Source: Pelagibacterium halotolerans B2 (GTDB lineage Bacteria > Pseudomonadota > Alphaproteobacteria > Rhizobiales > Devosiaceae). Taken from it: a DNA stretch of 64,000 bases. Of this stretch, positions 6,779-15,458 are shown piece after piece. Under the pieces are notes generated by a model. The model did no database searches. It was not told where the DNA came from and saw nothing but the letters and a program-made list of their open reading frames with translations. The stretch is taken from the NCBI RefSeq assembly GCF_000230555.1, contig NC_016078.1:3681001-3745000 (forward strand), written 5' to 3'. Both the position numbers and the translations under genes were made by a program. Position 1 is the first letter of the stretch. Each line of letters begins with the position of its first letter.

Positions 6779-9179
6779 GCAACACGCCCCCTGTCGCCTT
6801 TTCCACCGCTGCCACGATCTTTCCCGCCACGGCCTCGATCTCCTCGTCGGTTAGCGTCTTGTCCCTTGGTTGCAGGGTAACTTCTATCGCCACCGATTTG
6901 TTGCCTTCGCCCACATGAGCACCCGCAAAGACGTCGAAAATCGTCACGTCGCTGATCAGCGCCTTGTCGGCACCGCGGGCCGCGCGCAGCAGGCCGGCGG
7001 CCTCGACATTTGTATCCACGACAAAGGCGAAATCACGCCGCACCGGCTGCAATGCCGATAGCGCCAGCGGCGGCCTGGCTTTCGTGGCCTTTTTTCGCGG
7101 TTCGGGCAGTGCATCGAGATCGATCTCGAAAGCGGCAACCGGTCCATCGAGGTCGAATTTTTCCGCCATGACCGGGTGCAGTTCCCCGAACCAGCCAAGG
7201 ATCAGTTTGGGCCCGAGCTGGATGCGTCCGCCCCGGCCCGGATGGCTCCATTGTGCCGGTTCGGCCACCACCTGCACCTTGTCGATATCGACGCCCAAGG
7301 CGTCGAGTACCGCGCCCAGGTCCGCCTTGGCATCGTAAACACCGACCTTGTCGGCCTTGCCCTGCCAGTGCCGGCCCGCGCCGGAGGGCCCTGCGGTGCC
7401 CGTGCGGATGCCCGTCGCATAATTGCGCTGCCCCTCCGGCGCATCCGAGAGGAACACCTGCCCCACCTCGAACAATGCCACATCGTCGAACCCGCGATTG
7501 CCATTGCGCGCCGCACCCGAAAGCAGGCCCGGCAGGAGCGAGGGCCGCATGTCGGTCATGTCCGAGGCAATGGCGTTGGCCAGCCGCAATTGGGGGCTGC
7601 CGCCGCCGAAGGCTTGGGCGAAATCGGTGGAAATGAAAGACCATGTCATGGCTTCGTCCATGCCGCGCGCCGCCAGCGCCCGCCGCGCGATGCGGCGGCG
7701 GTTCTGGATCGGGGTCAGCATTTTCGGTGCCACGCCCGAAAGCCGCGGCAGCGGCTCGACCGGCACGCGGTCGACGCCCACGATACGCATCACCTCTTCG
7801 ACGAGGTCGGCCTTCATGGTCACATCGGGCCGCCAGGAGGGAACGCCAACCCTGACCACTTCGCCCGATCCGGAAACCTCAAATCCCAGCCGCGTCAATA
7901 TTGCGGTCGCCTCGTCGGCTGCCACGGTCAGCCCGGTCAGCCGTTCGATCTCGCTGAACGGAAAATCGATCACCGTCCCGGGCGAACCCACATGGCCCGC
8001 GATGACGGTTTCCGCCGGCTCCCCGCCGCACAATTCCATCACCAGCCGCGTTGCCAGCTCTATCCCCGGTTTGACGCTTTCAGGGTCCACAGTGCGCTCG
8101 AAGCGATAGCGGGCATCCGAATTGATCCCCGTCTTGCGCCCGGCAGCGGCAATCGCGGTCGGTTCGAACCAGGCGCATTCGATGAACACATTTGTCGTCT
8201 CATCGCTCGAGCCGGTCTCTTCCCCGCCGATGATACCGCCGAGCCCCAGCACCTTCTGATCGTCGGCGATAACGCACATGGTTTCATCGACGGCATAAGT
8301 CTTGCCGTCGAGTGCCGCAAAGCTCTCCCCGGTCCGCCCCATGCGCGCCGCGATATTGCCCGTCAGCTTGTCGGCGTCATAGACGTGCAGCGGACGCGCC
8401 CGGTCGAGCGAGACGTAATTGGTGATATCGACCAGCGCGTTGATGGGCCGCAGGCCCACGGCCCGCAGCCGGTCCTGCATCCATTGGGGGGAAGGGCCGT
8501 TCGTAACGTTGCGGACCAGTCGGCCCGAAAACATCCTGCAGATGTCGCCATCCACGCGCACCGCGATGGGCGATGCGCCCGCGGTGGCGGGAACCGCCTC
8601 AACGCTCGTGTCCTTGAGTTGGCCCAGCCCGGCCGCCGCGAGATCGCGCGCAATGCCGTGCACGCCCGCGCAATCGCCACGATTTGGGGTCAGCCCCACA
8701 TCGATCACCACCTCGTTTATCCCCGCATAGTCGGGATAGGGCACGCCAATGGGCGCATCTTCGGGCAACTCGATGATCCCGTCATGATCGTCGGACAGTT
8801 CCAGCTCCGCATTCGAGCACAGCATGCCGTTACTGACCTGGCCGCGGATATTGCCCTTGCCAATGGTGATGTCCTTGCCCGGGATATAGGTGCCCGCGAA
8901 CGCAAAGACCGATTTCATTCCCGTGCGCGCATTGGGCGCGCCGCACACCACGTCGATCAATTCGCCGGTGCCCGCGTCGACCTTGCACACCCGCAGCTTG
9001 TCCGCATTGGGGTGCTGTTCGGCGCTCACCACATGGGCGGTCACGAAGTCCTTCAGGGCCGCGCCGCTATCGGTCACCTCCTCGACCTCCAGACCCACCA
9101 TGGTCAGCGTGTCGATGATTTCGGCGTTGGTGGCCGTGGTCTCCAGGTGTTCCTTGAGCCAGGAAAGCGTGAATTTCAT
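6771..9179 (-). CDS. pheT: Phenylalanyl-tRNA synthetase beta subunit
   Basis: The beta chain of the alpha2-beta2 PheRS, which charges tRNA-Phe; the beta chain carries editing and tRNA-binding domains. At 802 residues it is normal in length. It starts MKFTLSWLKEHL. It has the tRNA-binding EMAP-like domain (AEQHPNADKLRVCKVDAG, VVCGAPNARTGMKSVFA), the B3/B4 editing module (VDITNYV, RPLHVYDADKL), B5, the catalytic-like core and a C-terminal ferredoxin-like anticodon-binding domain (ALSALQPVRRDFAFVVD ... VAIEVTLQPRDKTLTDEEI). It is separated from pheS by a DUF2442 gene and a broken DUF4160 gene. AAGAGA precedes the ATG. Confidence 0.98.
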   Translation of the reverse strand: MKFTLSWLKEHLETTATNAEIIDTLTMVGLEVEEVTDSGAALKDFVTAHVVSAEQHPNADKLRVCKVDAGTGELIDVVCGAPNARTGMKSVFAFAGTYIPGKDITIGKGNIRGQVSNGMLCSNAELELSDDHDGIIELPEDAPIGVPYPDYAGINEVVIDVGLTPNRGDCAGVHGIARDLAAAGLGQLKDTSVEAVPATAGASPIAVRVDGDICRMFSGRLVRNVTNGPSPQWMQDRLRAVGLRPINALVDITNYVSLDRARPLHVYDADKLTGNIAARMGRTGESFAALDGKTYAVDETMCVIADDQKVLGLGGIIGGEETGSSDETTNVFIECAWFEPTAIAAAGRKTGINSDARYRFERTVDPESVKPGIELATRLVMELCGGEPAETVIAGHVGSPGTVIDFPFSEIERLTGLTVAADEATAILTRLGFEVSGSGEVVRVGVPSWRPDVTMKADLVEEVMRIVGVDRVPVEPLPRLSGVAPKMLTPIQNRRRIARRALAARGMDEAMTWSFISTDFAQAFGGGSPQLRLANAIASDMTDMRPSLLPGLLSGAARNGNRGFDDVALFEVGQVFLSDAPEGQRNYATGIRTGTAGPSGAGRHWQGKADKVGVYDAKADLGAVLDALGVDIDKVQVVAEPAQWSHPGRGGRIQLGPKLILGWFGELHPVMAEKFDLDGPVAAFEIDLDALPEPRKKATKARPPLALSALQPVRRDFAFVVDTNVEAAGLLRAARGADKALISDVTIFDVFAGAHVGEGNKSVAIEVTLQPRDKTLTDEEIEAVAGKIVAAVEKATGGVLRG

Positions 9180-9204
9180 TTTTTTTCTCTTGGTATGCGG
9201 CGGA

Positions 9205-9468
9205 TCAAGTGGGCGTGGAGCCTGGCGCCTTCTGGCCCCGGATCATTGAGGCAATTGAAATGTCTTCGTCGATTTCGGGCCAATGAAGCCCCATGGGCAT
9301 CAATTCTATAACGTTGCGCGCTTGCGGCGATGCCGCTACCAGCCTGGGATACCACCACAATGGCGTGGAAACCTCGCGTCCGTCGGCCAGTTCCACATGC
9401 AGATGCGTATCGTCGCATTGAGCAGAGACCGGTTTGGTATCCTCGATTTCAAGCACCAAAGTAGTCAT
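9205..9468 (-). CDS. DUF2442 domain protein (antitoxin-like partner of DUF4160)
   Basis: A small acidic protein of 87 residues: MTTLVLEIEDTKPVSAQCDDTHLHVELADGREVSTPLWWYPRL ... MGLHWPEIDEDISIASMIRG. The block DGR-x-VSTPLWWYPRL and the motif HWPEIDEDISIASMIRG are characteristic of DUF2442. Such genes very often follow a DUF4160 gene and the pair resembles a toxin-antitoxin module, though its function is not settled. Here the preceding DUF4160 frame is broken while this frame is intact. The pair is wedged between pheS and pheT, so it must be carried on the pheST transcript or have its own promoter. Confidence 0.85.
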   Translation of the reverse strand: MTTLVLEIEDTKPVSAQCDDTHLHVELADGREVSTPLWWYPRLVAASPQARNVIELMPMGLHWPEIDEDISIASMIRGQKAPGSTPT

Positions 9469-9684
9469 TCCATGCCTCCAGAAAGGCTTGTTGATGATCG
9501 CGTGTCGCTCGCATGATCTCGTTCAGTTCCCGGGCATTATACCCCAGATTGACGGCAACGCTGAGGTCGCACAGCCAGATCTTTGCTTCCCGACCGTCCT
9601 TGACGATATGGACGTGTGGCGGCTCTCAGCCATCCGCAGAATAGAAAAGAAGCGATAACCCTTCCATTTGAGCAGCGTCGGCAT
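9449..9684 (-). pseudogene. Broken DUF4160 gene (frameshift plus nonsense)
   Basis: The reverse strand opens MPTLLKWKGYRFF at an ATG (9684). The family frame then continues as FYSADG, a TGA at 9628-9626, and EPPHVHIVKDGREAKIWLCDLSVAV... through NARELNEIMRATRDHQQAFLEAWNDYFGA to a TGA at 9451-9449. The first part is joined to the second only if one T is restored in a run of four (A run at 9645-9648 on the plus strand), and the in-frame TGA must also be bypassed. EPPHVH and the final NEI...W.DYF block are diagnostic of DUF4160. Its end overlaps the DUF2442 start by 20 bases, as in intact pairs. Two independent lesions argue for a real pseudogene. Confidence 0.85.
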
Positions 9685-9686
9685 CT

Positions 9687-10787
9687 CTAGCTCGACAGCC
9701 CTCCGAACAATGTCGGCAGGTCGAGCGGGCGGAACCCGTAATGGTCGAGCCAGCGCTTGTCGGCATCGAAAAACGCGCGCAGATCGGGCATGCCGTATTT
9801 GAGCATGGCAAGCCGATCGATCCCCATGCCCCAGGCAAAGCCCTGATAGATTTCCGGGTCCAGCCCGCCGGCCCGGATCACATTGGGGTGCACCATGCCG
9901 CAGCCCAGAATTTCCAGCCAGTCATTGCCTTCCCCGATTTTCACCTCATTGCCCGAGCGGTCGCATTGCACGTCCACTTCCATGGACGGCTCGGTGAAGG
10001 GGAAAAAGCTCGGACGGAACCGGGTCGTAACGCTCTCGACCTCGAAAAACGCCTTCAGGAATTCTTCGAGCACCCAACGCAACTGCCCGATATGGCTCTG
10101 CTTGTCGATCACCAGCCCCTCGACCTGATGGAACATGGGGGTGTGGGTCTGGTCGCTGTCGTTGCGGTAGGTGCGGCCGGGAATGACGATGCGGATCGGC
10201 GGCTCGCCCTGTTCCATGGTGCGCACCTGCACCGGCGAGGTGTGGGTGCGCAACAGCTTGCGGTTCCCCTCCGCATCGGGCTCGAAAAAGAACGTGTCGT
10301 GCATCTCCCGCGCCGGATGGCCTTCGGGAAAATTGAGCGCGGTGAAATTATAATAGTCGGTCTCGACGTCCGGCCCCTCGGCAATCGCAAATCCCATGTC
10401 CGAAAAGATCGCCGTGATCTCGTCGATCACCTGGCTCACCGGATGGATGCGTCCTGTGGCGGTGGGGGCCGGGCGCAGCGGCAGGGTCACATCGAGCTTT
10501 TCGCTGGCCAGGCGCTTTTCGAGCGCGGCTGCAGCCAGCGCCTCGCGCCGGGTTTCGATGGCGGCGCCGATCTCGGCCTTGAGCCCGTTGATCGCGGGGC
10601 CTTTTTCCTTGCGTTCCTCCGGGGTCATTTTTCCCAGCGTGGCCAGCAGCGCCGAGATCGACCCCTTCTTACCCAATGCCGAAACGCGCACAGCTTCGAG
10701 CGCGGCTTCGTCCTGCGCATTTGCAATGGCGGCGTGGATCGATTGGCTGAGGTCGGCGATCTCGTCGGACATGATGTTCTCTAACAT
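9687..10787 (-). CDS. pheS: Phenylalanyl-tRNA synthetase alpha subunit
   Basis: The catalytic alpha subunit of PheRS. From the ATG at 10787 it has 366 residues ([13 protein letters not shown]...), close to the usual 330-370. It has an N-terminal coiled coil, then class II motif 1 ([19 protein letters not shown]), motif 2 ([39 protein letters not shown]) and motif 3 ([26 protein letters not shown]). The reading frame stays open to 10841, but that extension runs through a terminator-like hairpin and is not believable as protein. A second in-frame ATG at 10772 is possible. Confidence 0.97.
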   Translation of the reverse strand: MLENIMSDEIADLSQSIHAAIANAQDEAALEAVRVSALGKKGSISALLATLGKMTPEERKEKGPAINGLKAEIGAAIETRREALAAAALEKRLASEKLDVTLPLRPAPTATGRIHPVSQVIDEITAIFSDMGFAIAEGPDVETDYYNFTALNFPEGHPAREMHDTFFFEPDAEGNRKLLRTHTSPVQVRTMEQGEPPIRIVIPGRTYRNDSDQTHTPMFHQVEGLVIDKQSHIGQLRWVLEEFLKAFFEVESVTTRFRPSFFPFTEPSMEVDVQCDRSGNEVKIGEGNDWLEILGCGMVHPNVIRAGGLDPEIYQGFAWGMGIDRLAMLKYGMPDLRAFFDADKRWLDHYGFRPLDLPTLFGGLSS

Positions 10788-10823
10788 GGGAAACTCTTTT
10801 TTGCGGGCGAAGCGGTAGCAAAC

Positions 10824-10866
10824 GAAAAAGCCCCGCGCCACCCCAAAAGGGGCAGCGCAAGGCTTT
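10824..10866 (-). terminator. Terminator or attenuator hairpin between rplT and pheS
   Basis: Interrupted inverted repeat AAAGCC-CC-GCGC-CA-CCCC / GGGG-CA-GCGC-AA-GGCTTT (arms 10827-10844 and 10849-10866) with an AAAA loop. On the minus strand it is followed directly by a run of five T (10829-10825). It lies about 40 bases before the pheS start. It could be the terminator of rpmI-rplT or an attenuator of pheST as in E. coli, but I see no Phe-rich leader peptide before it. Confidence 0.75.
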
Positions 10867-10911
10867 CAAATTCGGCCTCAGGTAAAGGCTGGTGGAGTCG
10901 CAGGTGCCTTT

Positions 10912-11313
10912 TTAGGCGGAAATGCGCTCGTGTGTGGTCGCTTCGACGTCGCCCAGATAGGCAAGGGCTTCCTTGGCCTTGGCAACCAGCGCTTCGAAAG
11001 CTGCCGGTTCGCGCACTGCCAGATCGGCCAGAACCTTGCGGTCCACAGCAACCTCAGCCTTGCTGAGGCCGTCGATAAATCGACCATAGGTCAGCCCGTG
11101 GCTGCGCACGGCGGCGTTGATGCGCTGGATCCACAGGGCGCGGAAATTGCGCTTTTTCTGCTTGCGGTCGCGATAGGCATACTGGCCGGCCTTCTCGACG
11201 GCCTGTACGGCAGAGCGGTAATTGGTGGAACGGCGACCGTAATAGCCTTTTGCGGCCTTGATCACCTTCTTGTGGCGGGCGTGGGCGGTAACGCCTCTTT
11301 TAACGCGGGACAT
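10912..11313 (-). CDS. rplT: 50S ribosomal protein L20
   Basis: A 133-residue basic protein starting [29 protein letters not shown], the highly conserved L20 N-terminus that threads into 23S r[28 protein letters not shown] and YGRFIDGL blocks follow. L20 binds early in 50S assembly and in several bacteria represses its own operon. It lies downstream of rpmI and upstream of pheS on the same strand, the conserved order. Confidence 0.98.
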   Translation of the reverse strand: MSRVKRGVTAHARHKKVIKAAKGYYGRRSTNYRSAVQAVEKAGQYAYRDRKQKKRNFRALWIQRINAAVRSHGLTYGRFIDGLSKAEVAVDRKVLADLAVREPAAFEALVAKAKEALAYLGDVEATTHERISA

Positions 11314-11397
11314 ATCTTAATTCCTCAAATCTGGCTGTCGGAGCGTTGTCAGGTCCCCGATTTCCGGTTCGACAACGCGACAAAACGAAAGCGGCCG

Positions 11398-11598
11398 TTA
11401 CCGGTCGTACGGCATGTACTTCTTGACAATCTTGGTATCGGGCTCGGAAAGCGTCGAGGTACCGCGATTGGAGCGGATGTACTTGGCGTTGTGGCTGATA
11501 AGGCGGTGGCGCTTGCCGGCGGGGCCAGCCATGACCTTACCGGTTGCCGTCACCTTGAAGCGCTTCTTGGCGCCAGACTTGGTCTTCATCTTGGGCAT
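11398..11598 (-). CDS. rpmI: 50S ribosomal protein L35
   Basis: 66 residues, [22 protein letters not shown] ... [25 protein letters not shown] ... YMPYDR, matching L35 from end to end. It is the first gene of rpmI-rplT-pheS-pheT. A Shine-Dalgarno (AAAAAGGA) lies about 9 bases before the ATG. The absence of infC directly upstream is notable, as it is the usual neighbour in many bacteria. Confidence 0.98.
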   Translation of the reverse strand: MPKMKTKSGAKKRFKVTATGKVMAGPAGKRHRLISHNAKYIRSNRGTSTLSEPDTKIVKKYMPYDR

Positions 11599-11841
11599 TT
11601 TGCGGGTCCTTTTTGGTCTTGATGGATGCCCTGATGGTCCGGGCTTCCGCTTTCATGAACCGCCACGGCATGCCTTTTGGCCGGACGGTCCGTACAATAG
11701 AAATCTGCGGCGGACCCATTGGGCCAACCGGAGACGGCGCGTTATAGGGAGAATGGCCGCCAAGCGCAAGGGGCATCTGCCGCCCGTGCCCGCGCCATTT
11801 TAGCAGCTTCCCAAGCGCCGATGTTTCGCTAAAGTCCCCCC

Positions 11842-12378
11842 ATGATCGAAATCACCCGTCGCCGATTCCTCACCCTTTCCGCAACCGGCGGCGCTGCATT
11901 GATGCTGGCGGCCTGCTCGTCGGGCACGCTCGTCATGACCACCGAACGGGCAACGCCCGTGTCCTCGGTCTCGATTGCCGAAGCGGCCGAAAAGCTCAAC
12001 GCCATGCGCGCGGCGCGCAATCTGCCGCTCCTCACCCACAACGCCACCTTGCAAAAGGTTGCCGAGGAACAGGCCCGGCTGATGGCTGAAAACCGCAACG
12101 TCGCCCACACCGCCGCCCCCGAACAGACCCTTCACACCCGCCTGCGCCGCATGGGCTTTGGCGGTGGGGCTGGCGAAAACCTCGCCGGTGGCCCGCCCAA
12201 TCTCGATACCGCAATCGCGGGCTGGCTCAAATCGCCCTCCCACAACAAGACCATGGTCAACCCCGATTACGTCCAGTTCGGCATCGCCATAGAGCGCGGC
12301 CCGTCGACGACCTACAACACATACGGCACCTATTGGGCCCTGCTCTTGGGCGTCCGCTCCCCCGCCGGCCGCCCCTGA
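11842..12378 (+). CDS. CAP-domain (SCP/PR1) lipoprotein
   Basis: 178 residues. The N-terminus MIEITRRRFLTLSATGGAALMLAACSSG combines an RRxFL Tat-like motif, a hydrophobic stretch and a lipobox (LAAC), predicting an exported lipoprotein with lipid attached to the Cys at about 25. The rest is a CAP domain: LNAMRAARNLPLLTHNATLQKVAEEQARLMAENRNVAH (with the conserved His), GENLAGG, AIAGWLKSPSHNKTMVNPDYVQFGIA and YWALLLG. Bacterial CAP proteins have no agreed general function; cell-envelope roles are usual. It stands alone, divergent from rpmI. Confidence 0.9.
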   Translation: MIEITRRRFLTLSATGGAALMLAACSSGTLVMTTERATPVSSVSIAEAAEKLNAMRAARNLPLLTHNATLQKVAEEQARLMAENRNVAHTAAPEQTLHTRLRRMGFGGGAGENLAGGPPNLDTAIAGWLKSPSHNKTMVNPDYVQFGIAIERGPSTTYNTYGTYWALLLGVRSPAGRP

Positions 12379-12380
12379 TT

Positions 12381-12402
12381 CCGGATGTGACGGCGCATCC
12401 GG
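12381..12402 (+). terminator. Hairpin after the CAP-domain gene
   Basis: CCGGATG/CATCCGG inverted repeat directly after the stop of the CAP gene, with no T-run. It may act as a weak terminator or mRNA 3'-end stabiliser. A second GC-rich palindrome follows at about 12410-12447. Confidence 0.4.
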
Positions 12403-12538
12403 CAAGTCCCTCGCCCTGCCGGGGAGCGCGATTTAGGGTGAGGGGCCTCCCGGCGCTTGCCCCTTTGGCATAATCGCGCGAAAGTCCGGCCAACCAGAAT
12501 CGTGAAAGGCGCGCCATCCGCGCCCCGGGGAGCCCTAA

Positions 12539-15430
12539 ATGCATCTCGTCCTCGTCGACGGCTCGTCCTTCATCTTCCGCGCCTATCACGCGCTGCCGCC
12601 CTTGACGCGCAAGTCCGACGGTCTGCCGGTCGGCGCCGTCTCGGGCTTTTCCAACATGATCTTCAAGCTCACCGAGGATCTCAAGGGCGAGAACGAGCCC
12701 ACCCATTTCGCTGTGATCTTCGATTATTCGGGCACCAGTTTCAGAAACGAGCTTTACGACCAGTACAAGGCCCACCGCCCCGAGGCGCCCGAGGATCTGA
12801 TCCCCCAGTTCCCGCTCACCCGCGCCGCCACCCGCGCCTTCTGCCTGCCCTCGATCGAGCAGGAGGGCTACGAGGCCGACGACATCATCGCCACCTATGC
12901 CTGCCAGATGCGCGATCGCGGCGGCAAGGTCACCATCGTCTCCTCCGATAAGGATCTGATGCAGCTCATCGACGACGATCACGTCCAGATGCTCGATACC
13001 ATCGCCCGCCCGGGCCAGCCCCCCATGCGCTGGATGGGTCCCGAGGAGGTGATGAAAAAATTCGGCGTCACCCCCGACAAGGTCGTCGACGTCCAGTCCC
13101 TGTGCGGCGATCCGGTCGATAACGTCCCCGGCATTCCCGGCATCGGGGTGAAAACCGCCGCCCTGCTCATTAACGAATATGGCGATCTCGAAACCCTTCT
13201 GGCCCGCGCTTCGGAGATCAAGCAGCAAAAGCGCCGCGAATCGATCATCGAACACGCCGATCTGGCCCGCATTTCCAAAAAGCTCGTCCAGCTCGATTGC
13301 AACATGCCGCTCGACGTGCCGCTGGACGATCTGGTCCGCCAGCCCCTCGAAGCCAAAACGCTGATCCCGTTTCTCAAGGCCATGGAGTTCACCTCCATCA
13401 CCCGCCGCGTCGCCAGCGTGCTCGAAATCGACCCCGACGATTTCGAGCCCGATGCCGAACTGGCCGCCAAGGGCGCCTCGATCCCCGGCGCGATCGATGT
13501 GTCCGATGGCCCCGCCCCCGCCTCGGGCGTGGCCGGCCCCGATGCCCACGCCGAAAAAGTGCTGGAGGCCATCCGCGCCATCCCCTGCAATCTCGACGAT
13601 TACGAGATCGTCCGCGACGAAACCGCGCTCGCCAACTGGATCGCCGATATCGTCGCGACGGGCCATGTCGCCGTCGATACCGAAACCACCGGGCTCGACA
13701 ACCAGGCCGCCGATCTGGTCGGCATCTGCCTGTCAACCCGTCCCGGCAAGGCGTGCTATATCCCCCTCGGCCACACCACCGGCAATGACGACATGTTCGG
13801 CGGCGGCCGAGCCGAAGGCCAGATGGATATGCGCCTCGCCCTCGATATGCTGCGCCCGGTGCTGGAAGACCCGGCAATCCTCAAGATCGGCCAGAACGTC
13901 AAATACGACATGGGCATTTTTGCCCGCTATGCGATCACCATGGCCCCCATCGACGATACGCTTCTGATGAGCTACGCGCTCGATGGCGCCCGCAACAACG
14001 GCATGGACGCGCTGGCCCTGCGCTGGCTCGATCACACCTGCCTCAAATTCACCGACCTCGCCGGCACCGGCAAGAACCAGCTCACCTTCGACAAGCTCGA
14101 AATCGAGCCCGCCGCGAAATACGCCGCCGAAGACGCCGATATCACCCTGCGCCTCTGGCATATCCTCAAGCCCCGCCTTGTCGCCCAGGGCGTCACCACG
14201 GTTTACGAAACCCTCGATCGCCCATTGACCCCGGTCCTCGCCCGCATGGAAGCGCGCGGCGTGTCGGTCGATCGCCAGATCCTCTCGCGCCTCTCGGGCG
14301 ATTTCGCCCAGCGCGCCGCCGCGCTGGAAGAAACCGCATACGAATTGGCCGGCGAAAAGTTCAATCTCGGCTCCCCCAAGCAATTGGGCGATATCCTGTT
14401 CGGCAAGATGGGCCTCGAAGGTGGCACAAAGACCAAGACCGGCGCCTGGGCCACGGGCGCCTCCGTGCTCGACGATCTGGCCGCGCAAGGCGTGCCCCTG
14501 GCCCAGACCATTCTCGATTGGCGCGGCGTCACCAAATTGCGCTCGACCTACACCGACGCGCTGCCCTCCTATATCAATGAGCGCACCAAGCGCGTCCACA
14601 CCTCATACAACCAGGCTTCGGTCGCCACCGGGCGCCTCTCGTCCAACGAACCGAACCTGCAAAACATCCCCATCCGCACCGAGGATGGCCGCAAGATCAG
14701 GACCGCGTTCATCGCCGCGCCGGGCAATCTTCTGATTTCTGCCGATTACTCCCAGATCGAGCTGCGCGTTCTCGCCCACATCGCCGATATCGATGCGCTC
14801 AAGGACGCCTTCGAGGAGGGCCTGGACATTCACGCCATGACGGCGTCCGAAATGTTCGGCGTGCCCATCGAGGACATGGACCCCATGGTCCGCCGCCGCG
14901 CCAAGGCGATCAATTTCGGCATCATCTACGGCATTTCCGCCTTCGGCCTCGCCAACCAGCTCGGCATCGCCCGGTCCGAGGCCGGGGAGTACATAAAAAC
15001 CTATTTCGCCCGCTTCCCCGGCATTCAGGATTACATGGCCGAACAGCGCCGCATCGTGAAGGCCCAGGGCTACGTCTCGACGATCTTCGGCCGCAAAATC
15101 CCGTTCGAAAACGTCAACACCAAAAACCCGTCGGAACGCGCCTTCATCGAACGCGCCTCGATCAACGCCCCCATCCAGGGCTCGGCGGCAGATATCATCC
15201 GCCGCGCCATGATCCGCATGGAACGCATTTTGACCGAGGAAAATGTCCCCGCCGATATGCTCCTGCAGGTCCACGACGAACTGATTTTCGAGGCCCCGGC
15301 AGACAAGGCCGAACAGGCCATCCCGATCATCAAGCGCGTGATGGAAGGGGCGGCGGAACCGGCGCTGAGGCTGTCAGTGCCGTTGCAGGTGGATGCCAAG
15401 GCTGCGGAGAATTGGGAAGCGGCGCATTAG
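12539..15430 (+). CDS. polA: DNA polymerase I
   Basis: 963 residues. The 5' nuclease domain (1-about 290) shows VDGSSFIFRAYHA, EADDIIATYA, VSSDKDLMQLI and GDPVDNVPGIPGIGVKTA. The 3'-5' exonuclease domain (about 340-550) keeps catalytic VAVDTETTGLD, IGQNVKYDMGIF and YAAEDADITLRLW, so proofreading should be active. The polymerase domain has motif A (DYSQIELRVLAHI), motif B (RRRAKAINFGIIYGIS) and motif C (LLQVHDELIFEAP). It fills gaps in repair and removes Okazaki primers. The start follows GGGGAG. It is a single gene facing the DUF4365 gene. Confidence 0.98.
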   Translation: MHLVLVDGSSFIFRAYHALPPLTRKSDGLPVGAVSGFSNMIFKLTEDLKGENEPTHFAVIFDYSGTSFRNELYDQYKAHRPEAPEDLIPQFPLTRAATRAFCLPSIEQEGYEADDIIATYACQMRDRGGKVTIVSSDKDLMQLIDDDHVQMLDTIARPGQPPMRWMGPEEVMKKFGVTPDKVVDVQSLCGDPVDNVPGIPGIGVKTAALLINEYGDLETLLARASEIKQQKRRESIIEHADLARISKKLVQLDCNMPLDVPLDDLVRQPLEAKTLIPFLKAMEFTSITRRVASVLEIDPDDFEPDAELAAKGASIPGAIDVSDGPAPASGVAGPDAHAEKVLEAIRAIPCNLDDYEIVRDETALANWIADIVATGHVAVDTETTGLDNQAADLVGICLSTRPGKACYIPLGHTTGNDDMFGGGRAEGQMDMRLALDMLRPVLEDPAILKIGQNVKYDMGIFARYAITMAPIDDTLLMSYALDGARNNGMDALALRWLDHTCLKFTDLAGTGKNQLTFDKLEIEPAAKYAAEDADITLRLWHILKPRLVAQGVTTVYETLDRPLTPVLARMEARGVSVDRQILSRLSGDFAQRAAALEETAYELAGEKFNLGSPKQLGDILFGKMGLEGGTKTKTGAWATGASVLDDLAAQGVPLAQTILDWRGVTKLRSTYTDALPSYINERTKRVHTSYNQASVATGRLSSNEPNLQNIPIRTEDGRKIRTAFIAAPGNLLISADYSQIELRVLAHIADIDALKDAFEEGLDIHAMTASEMFGVPIEDMDPMVRRRAKAINFGIIYGISAFGLANQLGIARSEAGEYIKTYFARFPGIQDYMAEQRRIVKAQGYVSTIFGRKIPFENVNTKNPSERAFIERASINAPIQGSAADIIRRAMIRMERILTEENVPADMLLQVHDELIFEAPADKAEQAIPIIKRVMEGAAEPALRLSVPLQVDAKAAENWEAAH

Positions 15431-15458
15431 GGGCATAGTTCGAAGAACGGGCGGGGAA

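Noticed and set aside
7176..9311. 711-residue plus-strand frame opposite pheT
   Set aside because: Shadow of pheT, which is intact over its whole length on the other strand.
10788..10841. Possible leader peptide or N-terminal extension of pheS (begins [11 protein letters not shown])
   Set aside because: It is in frame with pheS and starts within the hairpin, has no ribosome-binding site, and contains too few Phe codons to act as a control peptide.
12257..13666. 469-residue minus-strand frame opposite polA (and further ones at 13733-14599 and 14603-15274)
   Set aside because: Antisense shadows of polA; polA motifs in the plus strand are complete and the antisense translations are His/Gly/Asp-rich without domains.
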